Part shown: piece after piece, positions 20,188 to 28,400 of the stretch
How the letters are laid out: each line of letters starts with the position of its first letter
Position numbering within the stretch: the stretch's first letter is position 1
From: an uncultured Hyphomonadaceae bacterium
Lineage (GTDB): Bacteria; Pseudomonadota; Alphaproteobacteria; Caulobacterales; Hyphomonadaceae
DNA: 33,642 nucleotides
Reading direction: 5' to 3'
Assembly: GCA_938084575.1 (NCBI GenBank)
Contig: CALKFG010000012.1
Coordinates: 1-33,642, forward strand
Program-made: the position numbers and the translations under genes
The notes under the pieces: model-generated
What the model was told of the DNA's origin: nothing
What the model saw: only the letters and a program-made list of their open reading frames with translations
The model's database searches: none

Positions 20188-21561
20188 TCAGAGCAGCGCC
20201 CGGGCCTGCCCGATCCAGCCCTCACGGGTGATACGACCGTGAAACGAGAGATGCTGCTCGACCCACGCCACATGCTCAGGCGACCAGTCGGCGATCTGGC
20301 GATACGACCAGATGCCAATGTCGTGCAGAACCTCTTCGATCCGCGGCCCGATACCAGAAATCGCCGTCAGATCGTCCGCAGCCCCTTTTGGCCTGTCCAT
20401 CACAGGCGGTACCGATGCCGCGGGACGGCTCTGTTCATCTTCCAATTGCTTCAGCATAGCCTCGGAGGGATGTTCCACCGGCGGCAACGCCTCCGGCGCA
20501 CTTTCGGCGCCATCGGCAGGGTCGGCGCTATCGGTCGTCCCGGCAGAATCAGCCGGCAGTCCATCATGACCCTCTGTCGCCGGGAGCAGCGTGTCTGGGC
20601 TCTCTGGCACCTTGGCATCTGCGTCCGGCTCACCGTCCTGCATCGTCTCGACCGACAAGGCCGATTCGGGCACGTCCTCGCCCGTATCATCCGTGACCTG
20701 ATCTGGACTGACGACCTGATCCACGGTCAGGTCAGAGCCATCGTGACCAACAATCTCGGCCGTGGGCTCCGTCACCGCCTCATCCGGGGAGACGACGGTC
20801 TCAGCACCCTCAATGTCGGCACTCTCAAGCTCAGTACCCTCATCCCCGGCGCCCTCAGCCGCCTCGACTGCCGCCATGCCGACCTCTGCCTCCAAGTCGG
20901 AACCGGACTCCTCTTCAGATGCCGCCTCATCAGCCCTGTCGTGATCGACGCTCTCAAGGGCAGAGGCCTGGCCTTCCTCAAAATAGGCCAGACGTCCCTC
21001 AAGGTAGCGGTTCCGCCAGCGCAGCCGGGCCAGGTCGACATCCGTGCTGCCGGAGGCCGAACCAGATGACCGACCTGCGACTTCAACCTCCGCCTCAAGC
21101 GTGGCAATGCGGGCTTCCAGCCAGGCATTCCGTTCCGCGAGCTCGGTATCGACAAGAACCGGCCCATCGCTGCTGGTCGGCGATGCGGGCAGCGCAGACG
21201 CAGCTGCGGCCTCCTGCGCCGCGATGTCTTCGCGAAGGCCCCGCATCTCTTCGGTCAGTGCGGCGATGCGGTCATCGCGGTCTTTCAATCCAGCGGCAAC
21301 ATCCCCGGCTTCACTTTCCTGCCGGGCGGTTTGCGCGCGCTGCTTGCGCTGGGCTGCAAACAGCGCATCGAGCTCATCCTTGACCTGGTCAAGCTCTGTG
21401 AGGGCAAGATCCCGTTCAACAACAGAAGTCCGGATCCGGGCCTTGAACATGGCCGTCCTCAGGTATAATCCGACGGCCAGCCCAAGCAGAGCCGCGACCG
21501 CCAGGGAAATCCAGACATGGCTTGTAACAACCTGAAGGGCTTGGGCGAAAATGGAAGCCAA
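20188..21561 (-). CDS. Membrane-anchored coiled-coil protein with C-terminal helix-hairpin-helix domain
   Basis: 457 residues, not a named family member that I recognise. Layout: one N-terminal membrane helix (about 14-34), a charged coiled coil (about 45-115, heptad-like runs of Leu, Glu, Arg), a second helical stretch near 145-200, a long acidic low-complexity linker rich in Glu, Asp, Ser and Pro (about 205-385), then a conserved C-terminal domain. That domain begins LTAISGIGPRIEEVL and contains IADWSPEHVAWVEQHL; it matches the helix-hairpin-helix unit (COG3743-like) also found beside NADH dehydrogenase subunits in alphaproteobacteria. The start is TTG, supported by AGGAG 8 bases upstream; the next ATG is after the membrane helix. 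Role unknown; DNA or nucleic-acid contact at the membrane is possible. Confidence 0.8.
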   Translation of the reverse strand: MASIFAQALQVVTSHVWISLAVAALLGLAVGLYLRTAMFKARIRTSVVERDLALTELDQVKDELDALFAAQRKQRAQTARQESEAGDVAAGLKDRDDRIAALTEEMRGLREDIAAQEAAAASALPASPTSSDGPVLVDTELAERNAWLEARIATLEAEVEVAGRSSGSASGSTDVDLARLRWRNRYLEGRLAYFEEGQASALESVDHDRADEAASEEESGSDLEAEVGMAAVEAAEGAGDEGTELESADIEGAETVVSPDEAVTEPTAEIVGHDGSDLTVDQVVSPDQVTDDTGEDVPESALSVETMQDGEPDADAKVPESPDTLLPATEGHDGLPADSAGTTDSADPADGAESAPEALPPVEHPSEAMLKQLEDEQSRPAASVPPVMDRPKGAADDLTAISGIGPRIEEVLHDIGIWSYRQIADWSPEHVAWVEQHLSFHGRITREGWIGQARALL

Positions 21562-21744
21562 AACGATATCTCCTCAGCTGGACTTTAACCTAGCGGGGCA
21601 AGCTGTGAGCCCGATAAGAACCCGGGCAGGCTTCGCACAATCCGCATTGGGGGGAATCCTGTCTTTGCGCGCCCCTGCCCCGACCCCGACTCCTGCCTTA
21701 TTGCTTTAAATCAGGCAAGCTTATGTTACACGGCGGGGATGGGC

Positions 21745-22551
21745 ATGAATCTTGACCTCATTACGTCGGCCAGCAATCCGCTGATCAAGACCCTGCGCGG
21801 ACTGGAGCGGAAAAAGGTTCGTAACGAGACCGGACTGTTTCTGGCCGAGGGCGGCCGCCTGATCACCCAGGCCTTGTCGCAGGGATGGGAGATTGACACG
21901 CTGGTCGTCTCCGCCAGTGGTCTGCAACGGGACCGCACCCCGGCGCTGATTGCACAGGCCGCCGACAGCGGGGCCCGGCTGGTGCAGGTCCCCGACCGCC
22001 TTGCCAGCGCAATTGCGCGAAAGGACAATCCGCAGGCCGTCGTCGCCGCCATCCGGCAACGTCCCCTGTCACTGCAGGCCCTGGATGCGCACCGAAGCGG
22101 GCTCTGGCTGGGTCTTTATGAAATCCGCGACCCGGGAAATCTCGGCACCATCCTGCGCACAGCCGACTGCGCGGCCTTGGCGGGCATTGTGATGATCGGG
22201 CCGTGCTGCGATCCATACAGTGTCGAGGCCGTCCGGGCCTCCATGGGGTCTCTGTTCGATGTCCGGCTCGCCCTCAGCGACTATGACGCCTTTCAGGCCT
22301 GGAGATCCGACACCGGGCTCAGCCTCGTCGCCTCCAGCATCAATGGACAGACGCGGCATACAGAGGTCGACTTCGCGCGGCCCAGCCTGATCCTGATGGG
22401 CAATGAGCAAGCCGGCCTGCCGCCGAAGGTCGAGGCCGACTGCGACCAGCTCTGCCGCATCCCCATGCGCGGTGGCGCCGACAGTCTGAACCTCGCTCAG
22501 GCCACGGCGATCATGGTCTATGAAGGCTGGCGCCAGCGGGGGTTCGCATGA
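21745..22551 (+). CDS. SpoU/TrmH-family RNA 2'-O-methyltransferase
   Basis: A 268-residue SPOUT-class enzyme that probably methylates a ribose 2'-OH in rRNA or tRNA. The N-terminal substrate-binding domain (about 1-95, with FLAEGGRLITQAL) is followed by the knotted catalytic domain with all three motifs: motif 1 RDPGNLGTILRTADC, motif 2 LILMGNEQAGLP and motif 3 IPMRGGADSLNLAQATAIM. The catalytic arginine and asparagine of motif 1 are present. Two ATGs are possible (21739 and 21745). I prefer the second, which sits 6 bases after GGGG. The stop overlaps the next gene by ATGA, so they form an operon. The exact RNA target cannot be read from sequence; RlmB-like or TrmH-like are both open. Confidence 0.88.
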   Translation: MNLDLITSASNPLIKTLRGLERKKVRNETGLFLAEGGRLITQALSQGWEIDTLVVSASGLQRDRTPALIAQAADSGARLVQVPDRLASAIARKDNPQAVVAAIRQRPLSLQALDAHRSGLWLGLYEIRDPGNLGTILRTADCAALAGIVMIGPCCDPYSVEAVRASMGSLFDVRLALSDYDAFQAWRSDTGLSLVASSINGQTRHTEVDFARPSLILMGNEQAGLPPKVEADCDQLCRIPMRGGADSLNLAQATAIMVYEGWRQRGFA

Positions 22552-23444
22552 AAACGGACACACGTCTCTTCCTCGCCGATGACTGGCAGGATTATGCCCT
22601 GCTGGACAGTGGCGACGGCCACAAGCTGGAGCGGTTCGGATCGCAGACCCTCATACGCCCGGATCCGCAGGCGTTCTGGCAGCCCAGATCGCCTGTTCGC
22701 GACTGGCAGGCAGACGCGGTTTTCGACGCCGCCGCGGGCGAGGATGAGAGAGGCCAGTGGCGGCAGATCAATCCGGCAGCCCCGGATCAGTGGCAGATGG
22801 GCTGGAACGGGCTGACTTTCGAGGCCCGGCGCACTCCGTTTCGTCATGTCGGCCTGTTTCAGGAACACAGTGTTCACTGGCGGTTCGCACAAACCGCCAT
22901 CCGGGCCGCGCCGCGGCCGGTCCGGGTTCTCAACCTGTTCGGCTATACTGGCATGATGAGCCTTGCCTGTGCGGCGGCCGGGGCAGAGGTCACACATCTC
23001 GATGCCAGCCCAAAATCCAATTTATACGGCAAGCAGAACCAGATCCTGTCGGGCCTGGAGGACCGCCCCATTCGCTGGATTGCCGACGACGCGGTCAAAT
23101 TCACCGCGCGGGAGGTGCGCAGAGGACGCCAGTATGACGCGATCATTCTCGACCCGCCGAAATTCGGGCGCGGCACCCGGAATGAGACCTGGCGGTTTGA
23201 GCAGGACCTCCCGCCCCTGCTGGCGACGCTGCGCCAGCTGCTTAGCGACACGCCGCTTTTCATTATCCTGACCGCCTATGCTGTCAGATTGTCCCATATC
23301 GCACTGGCGCAGGCCCTCGCCAGTCACCTGAACGACCTTGGCGGCCGCATGGAGATGGGGGAAATGGCCCTGCCCCATGCCGATGATGACCGGCTTCTTC
23401 CGACATCCATCTGTGCGCGATGGCAGCCCGCGCGAACAGATTAA
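22548..23444 (+). CDS. Class I SAM-dependent methyltransferase, RlmI-like (COG1092)
   Basis: 298 residues. The fold is the class I methyltransferase Rossmann type: motif I VLNLFGYTGMMSLACAAAGA (127-146), the acidic end of strand two in THLDASP (149-155) and the catalytic LDPPKFGRG (201-209), whose DPPK/F form is seen in RlmI/RlmK 23S rRNA cytosine/guanine methyltransferases. The PUA domain of E. coli RlmI is missing; instead about 115 residues with a WRQINPAAPDQW segment precede the catalytic part. The start ATG overlaps the stop of the SpoU gene (ATGA), so the two RNA-modifying enzymes are co-translated. Substrate unknown, rRNA most likely. Confidence 0.85.
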   Translation: MKTDTRLFLADDWQDYALLDSGDGHKLERFGSQTLIRPDPQAFWQPRSPVRDWQADAVFDAAAGEDERGQWRQINPAAPDQWQMGWNGLTFEARRTPFRHVGLFQEHSVHWRFAQTAIRAAPRPVRVLNLFGYTGMMSLACAAAGAEVTHLDASPKSNLYGKQNQILSGLEDRPIRWIADDAVKFTAREVRRGRQYDAIILDPPKFGRGTRNETWRFEQDLPPLLATLRQLLSDTPLFIILTAYAVRLSHIALAQALASHLNDLGGRMEMGEMALPHADDDRLLPTSICARWQPARTD

Positions 23445-23471
23445 ACCGACCTGGCGCACTGTCCAAACATG

Positions 23472-23500
23472 TTGACCCTGACCCCGCCTGCCGCATATGT
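23472..23500 (+). promoter_or_regulatory. Promoter of the zinc-receptor gene
   Basis: TTGACC (23472-23477, 5 of 6) is followed by a 17-base spacer and ATATGT (23495-23500) as the -10. The -10 overlaps the left edge of the Zur box, so a bound repressor would block RNA polymerase directly. The transcript would start about 24 bases before the ATG. Confidence 0.5.
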
Positions 23501-23513
23501 GATATTATAACAT
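23497..23513 (+). promoter_or_regulatory. Zur box (zinc-uptake regulator operator)
   Basis: ATGTGATATTATAACAT matches the proteobacterial Zur consensus ATGTTATANTATAACAT at every position but one (G for T at position 5, the N not counted). The near-dyad extends outward: TGTGAT (23498-23503) pairs with ATCACA (23512-23517). It lies 17 bases before the receptor start codon and overlaps the likely -10. The zinc-bound Zur dimer would repress the receptor when zinc is sufficient. Confidence 0.8.
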
Positions 23514-23530
23514 CACAGGAGATAACCCAG

Positions 23531-25600
23531 ATGCGCAGCCTGCCTTACGTTCTGATCTGTCATAGCGTCGTCCCCCTCTGGTCTGGTCTTGCCGCCGCCG
23601 ACGAGGCCCGCCAGGAAGCCGTCATCGTCACGGCGCCGGGGCCCGCCCGGTCCGCAGATGAGCTGGTTGGAAACGCAACGGCCATCGGGCGGGATGATCT
23701 TGTGAAAACCCTGTCGGGCACGCTGGGTGATACGCTGGCACGGGAGCCCGCCGTCGCGACCAGCTTCTTTGGCCAGGGCGCCAGCCGGCCGGTCCTGCGG
23801 GGCCTCGGCGCGGAACGGGTTCAGGTCCTGACCAATGGGCTCGGTGTGATCGACGCCTCGGCGGCGTCGCCTGACCATCAGGTCGCGGCCGACGGCATCG
23901 ATGCCGAAAAGATTGAAATCCTGCGCGGTCCGGCCGCCCTTGCCTATGGCGGCCAGGCCATTGGCGGTGTCATCAATGTCATCGACGGGCTTGTGGTCGA
24001 CACCCTGCCGTCCGAGGCCGTAAGCGGCGACCTGTTTGCAGCCTCTAACAGCGTCAATGACGGCACGGAGGCCGCCGGCCGCGGTCAGCTTGTCGCTGGT
24101 CCATTTGTTTTCAAACTGGGTGGGTCCGAACGTCGTTTCGGCGATTACGATATCCCGGATGCCGCAGAGTCCCCCCAGCTACAGGCATCTGAGGGCCCGG
24201 AAGCGCATGAGGAAGCCGGTCAGGCCTCCGGCTCGCTGGAGAATACCTTCCTGGACACCCGGACCCTGAGCGCCGGAATGAGCTGGGTTGGACAACAGGC
24301 ATTTCTCGGCGCCGCCGTGCGCCAGCAGGCCGCAACCTATGGCCTGCCTGGCCATGATGCCCATGACGATGCCGACGCCCCGGAAGAGACCTCCCCCGCC
24401 GCCCCGGAAGAACAGCCCTTCATCGACCTTACACAGACCCGGATTGACCTGCGGGGCGGCGTGTCGATTGACGCCGGTCCTCTGATGGATCTCACCGGCG
24501 CACTGGCCATCGTCGACTATGACCACACCGAGTTCGAGGCGCCCGGCGAAGCGGGCACCTTTTACGGGTCGGACGGGGTCGAGGGCCGGCTGGAACTGGC
24601 CCATGCCCTTGGCGGATTTAACGGCGCCCTTGGCGTTCAGTTTCTCGATAAAGACCTGAATGCCACCGGGGAAGAGGCCTTTTTATCGTCCACGGCAAGC
24701 CGCAGCCTCGCCGTGTTTCTCTACGAAGCCCGGGACTGGGAGACAGGCTTTGGCGTTGAAGGCGGCCTGCGGTTCGAACAGGTCGAGCGCCGGAATATCG
24801 ATTTCGGTGAGGCGGATTTCACCCTTTTCAGCGGGTCCATCGGGGCACATCGCCATTCCGGCAATGGCCTCTTCATGGGGGGACAGATCTCCTACACCGA
24901 ACGTGCGCCGAATGAGAACGAGCTTTTCGCCCGCGGGGCACATCTGGCAACGCGGCAATTCGAAACCGGAAACCCCGGGCTCACCGAGGAACGGGGGCTC
25001 AATCTTGAGACGGCCTTGCGGTGGCGCGGAGCGCTTGGCGGCCTCGGGCTGAACCTGTTCATGACCCGGTTTGACGGCTTCATCTATCTTCAGCCCGACC
25101 TCACCCCAGCCCAGCCTGAGACCGATTTTCCGCGTGTCCGGGTGGCGCAGAAGGATGCGGTCTTTACCGGCGGCGAGCTTTACGGCGATCTGGCCATTGA
25201 CGACGCACTGTTCGGGGCCGACTGGACCGTCAAGGCCAGCCTCGACCTTGTCACGGCAGAGCTCAAGGACGGTCAGCCGGTGCCCTACCTGCCGCCGGCG
25301 ACGCTGAAGGTCCGCGCCGATGCCGCCTGGAGCCGCTGGGATATTGGCGCGACCCTGATCGTCGCCGCAGACCAGTCCAGACCCGGCGCAGGGCAACGGC
25401 CAACCGATGGATACACCACCCTTGACCTGCGTGCGGCGCATGACCTGTCTGGCGGGGGTATCGGCGCAGAGGGCACCGAGGTCTTCCTGGAGGCCCGCAA
25501 CCTCAACAATGCCGATCAGCGTTATGCCACCTCTGTTCTCAAGGATTTTGTCCCCGGGCCCGGCCGCAACCTCCGGGTCGGGGTCCGCCTGACCTTTTAG
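23531..25600 (+). CDS. znuD: TonB-dependent outer-membrane receptor, ZnuD-like (zinc uptake)
   Basis: An outer-membrane 22-strand receptor of 689 residues, driven by TonB-ExbB-ExbD. A signal peptide (about 1-23) is followed by the TonB box EAVIVTA (29-35), the plug (with SPDHQVAADGIDAEKIEILRG and GGVINVIDG), and a barrel ending in the outer-membrane signal LRVGVRLTF. Several segments match the ZnuD subfamily that imports zinc: YGLPGHDAHDDAD (about 271-283, a His/Asp-rich loop), YTERAPNENELFARGAHLAT and FETGNPGLTEERG. A Zur box lies in its promoter, supporting zinc as substrate. The ATG at 23531 has AGGAGA upstream; the open frame reaches back into the preceding gene but without homology. Its stop overlaps the cckA stop by 4 bases. 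Confidence 0.88.
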   Translation: MRSLPYVLICHSVVPLWSGLAAADEARQEAVIVTAPGPARSADELVGNATAIGRDDLVKTLSGTLGDTLAREPAVATSFFGQGASRPVLRGLGAERVQVLTNGLGVIDASAASPDHQVAADGIDAEKIEILRGPAALAYGGQAIGGVINVIDGLVVDTLPSEAVSGDLFAASNSVNDGTEAAGRGQLVAGPFVFKLGGSERRFGDYDIPDAAESPQLQASEGPEAHEEAGQASGSLENTFLDTRTLSAGMSWVGQQAFLGAAVRQQAATYGLPGHDAHDDADAPEETSPAAPEEQPFIDLTQTRIDLRGGVSIDAGPLMDLTGALAIVDYDHTEFEAPGEAGTFYGSDGVEGRLELAHALGGFNGALGVQFLDKDLNATGEEAFLSSTASRSLAVFLYEARDWETGFGVEGGLRFEQVERRNIDFGEADFTLFSGSIGAHRHSGNGLFMGGQISYTERAPNENELFARGAHLATRQFETGNPGLTEERGLNLETALRWRGALGGLGLNLFMTRFDGFIYLQPDLTPAQPETDFPRVRVAQKDAVFTGGELYGDLAIDDALFGADWTVKASLDLVTAELKDGQPVPYLPPATLKVRADAAWSRWDIGATLIVAADQSRPGAGQRPTDGYTTLDLRAAHDLSGGGIGAEGTEVFLEARNLNNADQRYATSVLKDFVPGPGRNLRVGVRLTF

Positions 25601-28158
25601 GCGGCTTCCTTGGCCTTGGCCGTCAGTTCTGTCTTCACCCGCTCGGCCAGTTGCTTGACCGTGAAGGGCTTTGGCATGAAGGCGACCTTTCGGTCATCAT
25701 CCAGCTGCTGGGCAATATCGCGCTCGGCATAGCCAGACATGAACAGCACCTTGGCAGACCCCAGCAGCGCGCCGGCTTCACGGATCAGTGTCGGACCATC
25801 CATTCCGGGCATAACAACGTCGGACACCACCAGATCAAAGCTTCCCGGCTGGTCCTCCAGGATCTCCATCGCCTCTTCACCATCACAGGCCTCTTCGACC
25901 TCATAGCCGCGCGACCGCAACTGGGTGGCGGCAATCGAGCGGACGCCATCTTCGTCTTCGACCAGAAGGATTCGACCACGTCCGGAGAAGTCGACCGGCG
26001 CCGGATCCACCGTCAGACTGTGCGGGGCGACAATCTCCGGCTCGGGAATGTCTTCAGCCCTCAGCGCGGGAAGGTAAATCTGAAAGACCGTGCCCTTCCC
26101 AACCCTGGAGATCGGGCAAATATAGCCGTCTGACTGTTTGATAATGCCGTAAACGGTCGACAGGCCGAGGCCTGTACCGAGGCCTTTCGGCTTGGTGGTG
26201 AAGAAGGGATTGAAAATATTCTTCAGATTTTCAGGCGGAATACCATGACCGGTATCCTCGACCTCGATCAGGAGGTACTCACCCGGCTCCACAAAGCGGA
26301 AGCCATGCTTGTGGGCATCCTTCTCGGATGCGCGCGACGTCTTAATCGTCAGCTTGCCACCGCGCCCGCCATCCATCAGCAGGGCGTCGCGGGCATTTGT
26401 GGCGAGGTTGATGATGGCGGTTTCAAGCTGATTCCGGTCCGCCTTGATCATCGGCAGGTCGCGCCCGTGCACGACACTGAAATCGATCCGTTCATCAATC
26501 AGCTGGCCCAGAAGGACGGCGAACTCCGACAGGAAATCCCCCGGCTCAAAGACTTCCCGGCGGAAGGTCTGCTGACGGGCATAGGCCAGCAGCATCTGGA
26601 CAAGATCCTTGGCCCGGACAGAGAATTCATGAATCTTCTTGAGATGATCGAAGGACGGATCACCCACCGGGTGCAACGTCATAAGGTGGTCATTATTCAG
26701 GATGATGCCAGTGAGGACATTGTTGAAATCATGCGCAACCCCGCCGGCCAGCTTACCGATGGCCTGCATCTTCTCACCCTGAGCCAGCCGCATTTCGAGC
26801 TCTTTCTGCTCGCTGATATCGATCACATAAGCCACGGTTGGCTGTCCACGCTGGTCGAGGGTGACGAAGACATTGACATGGGTCTGGTCGGCATCGGCCA
26901 GTTTCAGGCCGACCGGCTTGTCGATCGAGTCGACGAGCTGCTCACGCAGTTTCTCCGGCCCTTCCTCGGCCAGGAAAAGATCGATGAACCGGGTGCCGGG
27001 CGCAGCGTGGCCACCGGCCAGGTTCATCAGGGCCCGGTTGGCATCGGTGATCACGGCGCCTTCGAGTGAATTGCCCTCTATGCGGGCGGCTCCGAACGGC
27101 GCATCGTCAAACATCGGGTCGCCATCCGGACGCGGGGGCCGGCTGGCCGAGGCTGCCAGAAGGCGGCCCTCGCCTTCTAGGCGGGTCTGGGCATTGGCCA
27201 GGACCACCGTTCGCCCCCGGGCATCGGCGCCCTTGCCATGCCAGGTCGTGATCGTCTGGACGGCCACCTCAACGCCATCGCGCGACCGCATCATAATGTC
27301 CGCACGCCCGGGAATGCCGGACTTCCGGTCCCGCCGCAGCATCTTCACAAATTCCGGGCGCATAATATCGTCGAGACGGACATTCTTGACCGACTCGGCC
27401 AGGCCGAGCAGGTCCCGCAGCCATGAATTGGCATAGGAAATGGTGCCATCTGCCCCGGAGGCGAAAAACCCCATCGGCGCGTCCTCGACGTACAGCGCGC
27501 GCATGTCGGCCGCGTCGGAAATCTGCTCCGTCCCGGCAATCCGGCGCAGCCGCCACATTACCCGCCCGCCCCGCAGGCCTGCAACACTGACCTCAAACTG
27601 CATCGGTAATGATTCGCGGCCAAGCGTCATCGGGGGCAGCATCTCCCTCCGGCTCTCATTGACCTTCGCCGCCTTGGACAGTCGAAAAATAGGGGCGGCG
27701 AGGCCCGGAACTGCGCCAAAAATCCGGTCAACGGACACAGGGTTGGCGGGATCGATCTGACCCATGAGCGCCATCTCGGTCAGCTCCCGATAGGGCGTGT
27801 TGGCCGCCAGCGGCGCCCCGCCCTTATCCGTAACCAGAACCGCTTCATCCATAGCATCGATCCAGGAAAAGCGCGGGGTTGAGGGGTCCATGGCTGCGGC
27901 CAGGGCACCCCGCTCGGGAAATAATCCCATGCGTCGCCCGGCGCCACGAATGATCCACAACAGGAACACCATGCCGCCCGCGGCCATGGCAATCAGCAGG
28001 ATCAGTCCCATCGGGCCACCGGCCCCCGGCCAGGCCACTGTTGCGCTGGCCGCACCGACGGCCAGCAACAGGCAACTCCAGAAGCCCATTTGCAACCAGT
28101 CCGGCTGACCTTGCTTCACGTCGCCAGCTACATCATCCAGGGGGGTCTCAGCCGTCAT
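25597..28158 (-). CDS. cckA: Hybrid histidine kinase CckA
   Basis: CckA is the membrane-bound kinase/phosphatase that feeds phosphate through ChpT to CtrA and CpdR, setting cell-cycle and flagellar gene expression. The 853-residue protein has two membrane helices (about 24-44 and 50-70), three PAS-like segments (about 92-208, 214-325, 345-450), the phosphorylated His in [12 protein letters not shown] (H476), the ATPase boxes N ([16 protein letters not shown]), G1 ([10 protein letters not shown]) and G2 (GLGTGLGLS), and a C-terminal receiver with the acceptor Asp in [13 protein letters not shown] (D780) and the lysine in MPKPF. The ATG at 28156-28158 is favoured by GGAG 8 bases upstream; earlier in-frame starts lack a site. 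Caulobacter CckA is shorter, with two PAS domains. Confidence 0.93.
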   Translation of the reverse strand: MTAETPLDDVAGDVKQGQPDWLQMGFWSCLLLAVGAASATVAWPGAGGPMGLILLIAMAAGGMVFLLWIIRGAGRRMGLFPERGALAAAMDPSTPRFSWIDAMDEAVLVTDKGGAPLAANTPYRELTEMALMGQIDPANPVSVDRIFGAVPGLAAPIFRLSKAAKVNESRREMLPPMTLGRESLPMQFEVSVAGLRGGRVMWRLRRIAGTEQISDAADMRALYVEDAPMGFFASGADGTISYANSWLRDLLGLAESVKNVRLDDIMRPEFVKMLRRDRKSGIPGRADIMMRSRDGVEVAVQTITTWHGKGADARGRTVVLANAQTRLEGEGRLLAASASRPPRPDGDPMFDDAPFGAARIEGNSLEGAVITDANRALMNLAGGHAAPGTRFIDLFLAEEGPEKLREQLVDSIDKPVGLKLADADQTHVNVFVTLDQRGQPTVAYVIDISEQKELEMRLAQGEKMQAIGKLAGGVAHDFNNVLTGIILNNDHLMTLHPVGDPSFDHLKKIHEFSVRAKDLVQMLLAYARQQTFRREVFEPGDFLSEFAVLLGQLIDERIDFSVVHGRDLPMIKADRNQLETAIINLATNARDALLMDGGRGGKLTIKTSRASEKDAHKHGFRFVEPGEYLLIEVEDTGHGIPPENLKNIFNPFFTTKPKGLGTGLGLSTVYGIIKQSDGYICPISRVGKGTVFQIYLPALRAEDIPEPEIVAPHSLTVDPAPVDFSGRGRILLVEDEDGVRSIAATQLRSRGYEVEEACDGEEAMEILEDQPGSFDLVVSDVVMPGMDGPTLIREAGALLGSAKVLFMSGYAERDIAQQLDDDRKVAFMPKPFTVKQLAERVKTELTAKAKEAA

Positions 28159-28368
28159 TCTGACATCTCCAGACGCGCGTTTACGCATCGCTTTGTGATT
28201 CGTTTCCAAGACTAGCAGGTAAGCCAGCACCCACCTACGATCAGGACACCAGTCTTAACGATACGGCCGGAATAGTTAATCAATCGAGAAACTGTCGCCT
28301 GATTCGCGTGTTCCCACGGGGGAATTTATCACATGCCCGCCCGGGTCAGGCGCCGACGCCACGCGCCG

Positions 28369-28400
28369 GGCCATCCGGATAGCCGGAGGCCGCGATGGCC
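28369..28400 (-). other. Stem-loop at the end of fliM
   Basis: GGCCATC (28369-28375) pairs with GATGGCC (28394-28400), enclosing an inner TCCGG/CCGGA-type stem, directly at the fliM stop. No U-tract follows on the minus strand. It may stabilise the fliM mRNA 3' end or pause transcription before cckA. The rest of the fliM-cckA gap (28159-28399) holds no gene. Confidence 0.35.

Noticed and set aside
20762-20900. Repetitive-looking CTC/GAG-rich stretch that might be a tandem repeat or CRISPR-like array
   Set aside because: The repeats are irregular and in frame with the acidic linker of the HHH protein. This is low-complexity coding sequence, with no spacer structure.
20239-21535. Plus-strand frames of 154-276 codons opposite the HHH-protein gene
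   Set aside because: The minus-strand frame has a membrane helix, coiled coil and a conserved HHH domain plus a good ribosome binding site. The plus-strand frames have none.
23420-23530. Longer N-terminus for the TonB receptor (37 extra codons)
   Set aside because: It overlaps the preceding methyltransferase gene, crosses the Zur box and promoter, and has no ribosome binding site. The ATG at 23531 gives a signal peptide directly.
24683-25441. A 252-codon minus-strand frame opposite the TonB receptor
   Set aside because: Antisense shadow. The receptor barrel strands and C-terminal signal are clear on the plus strand.
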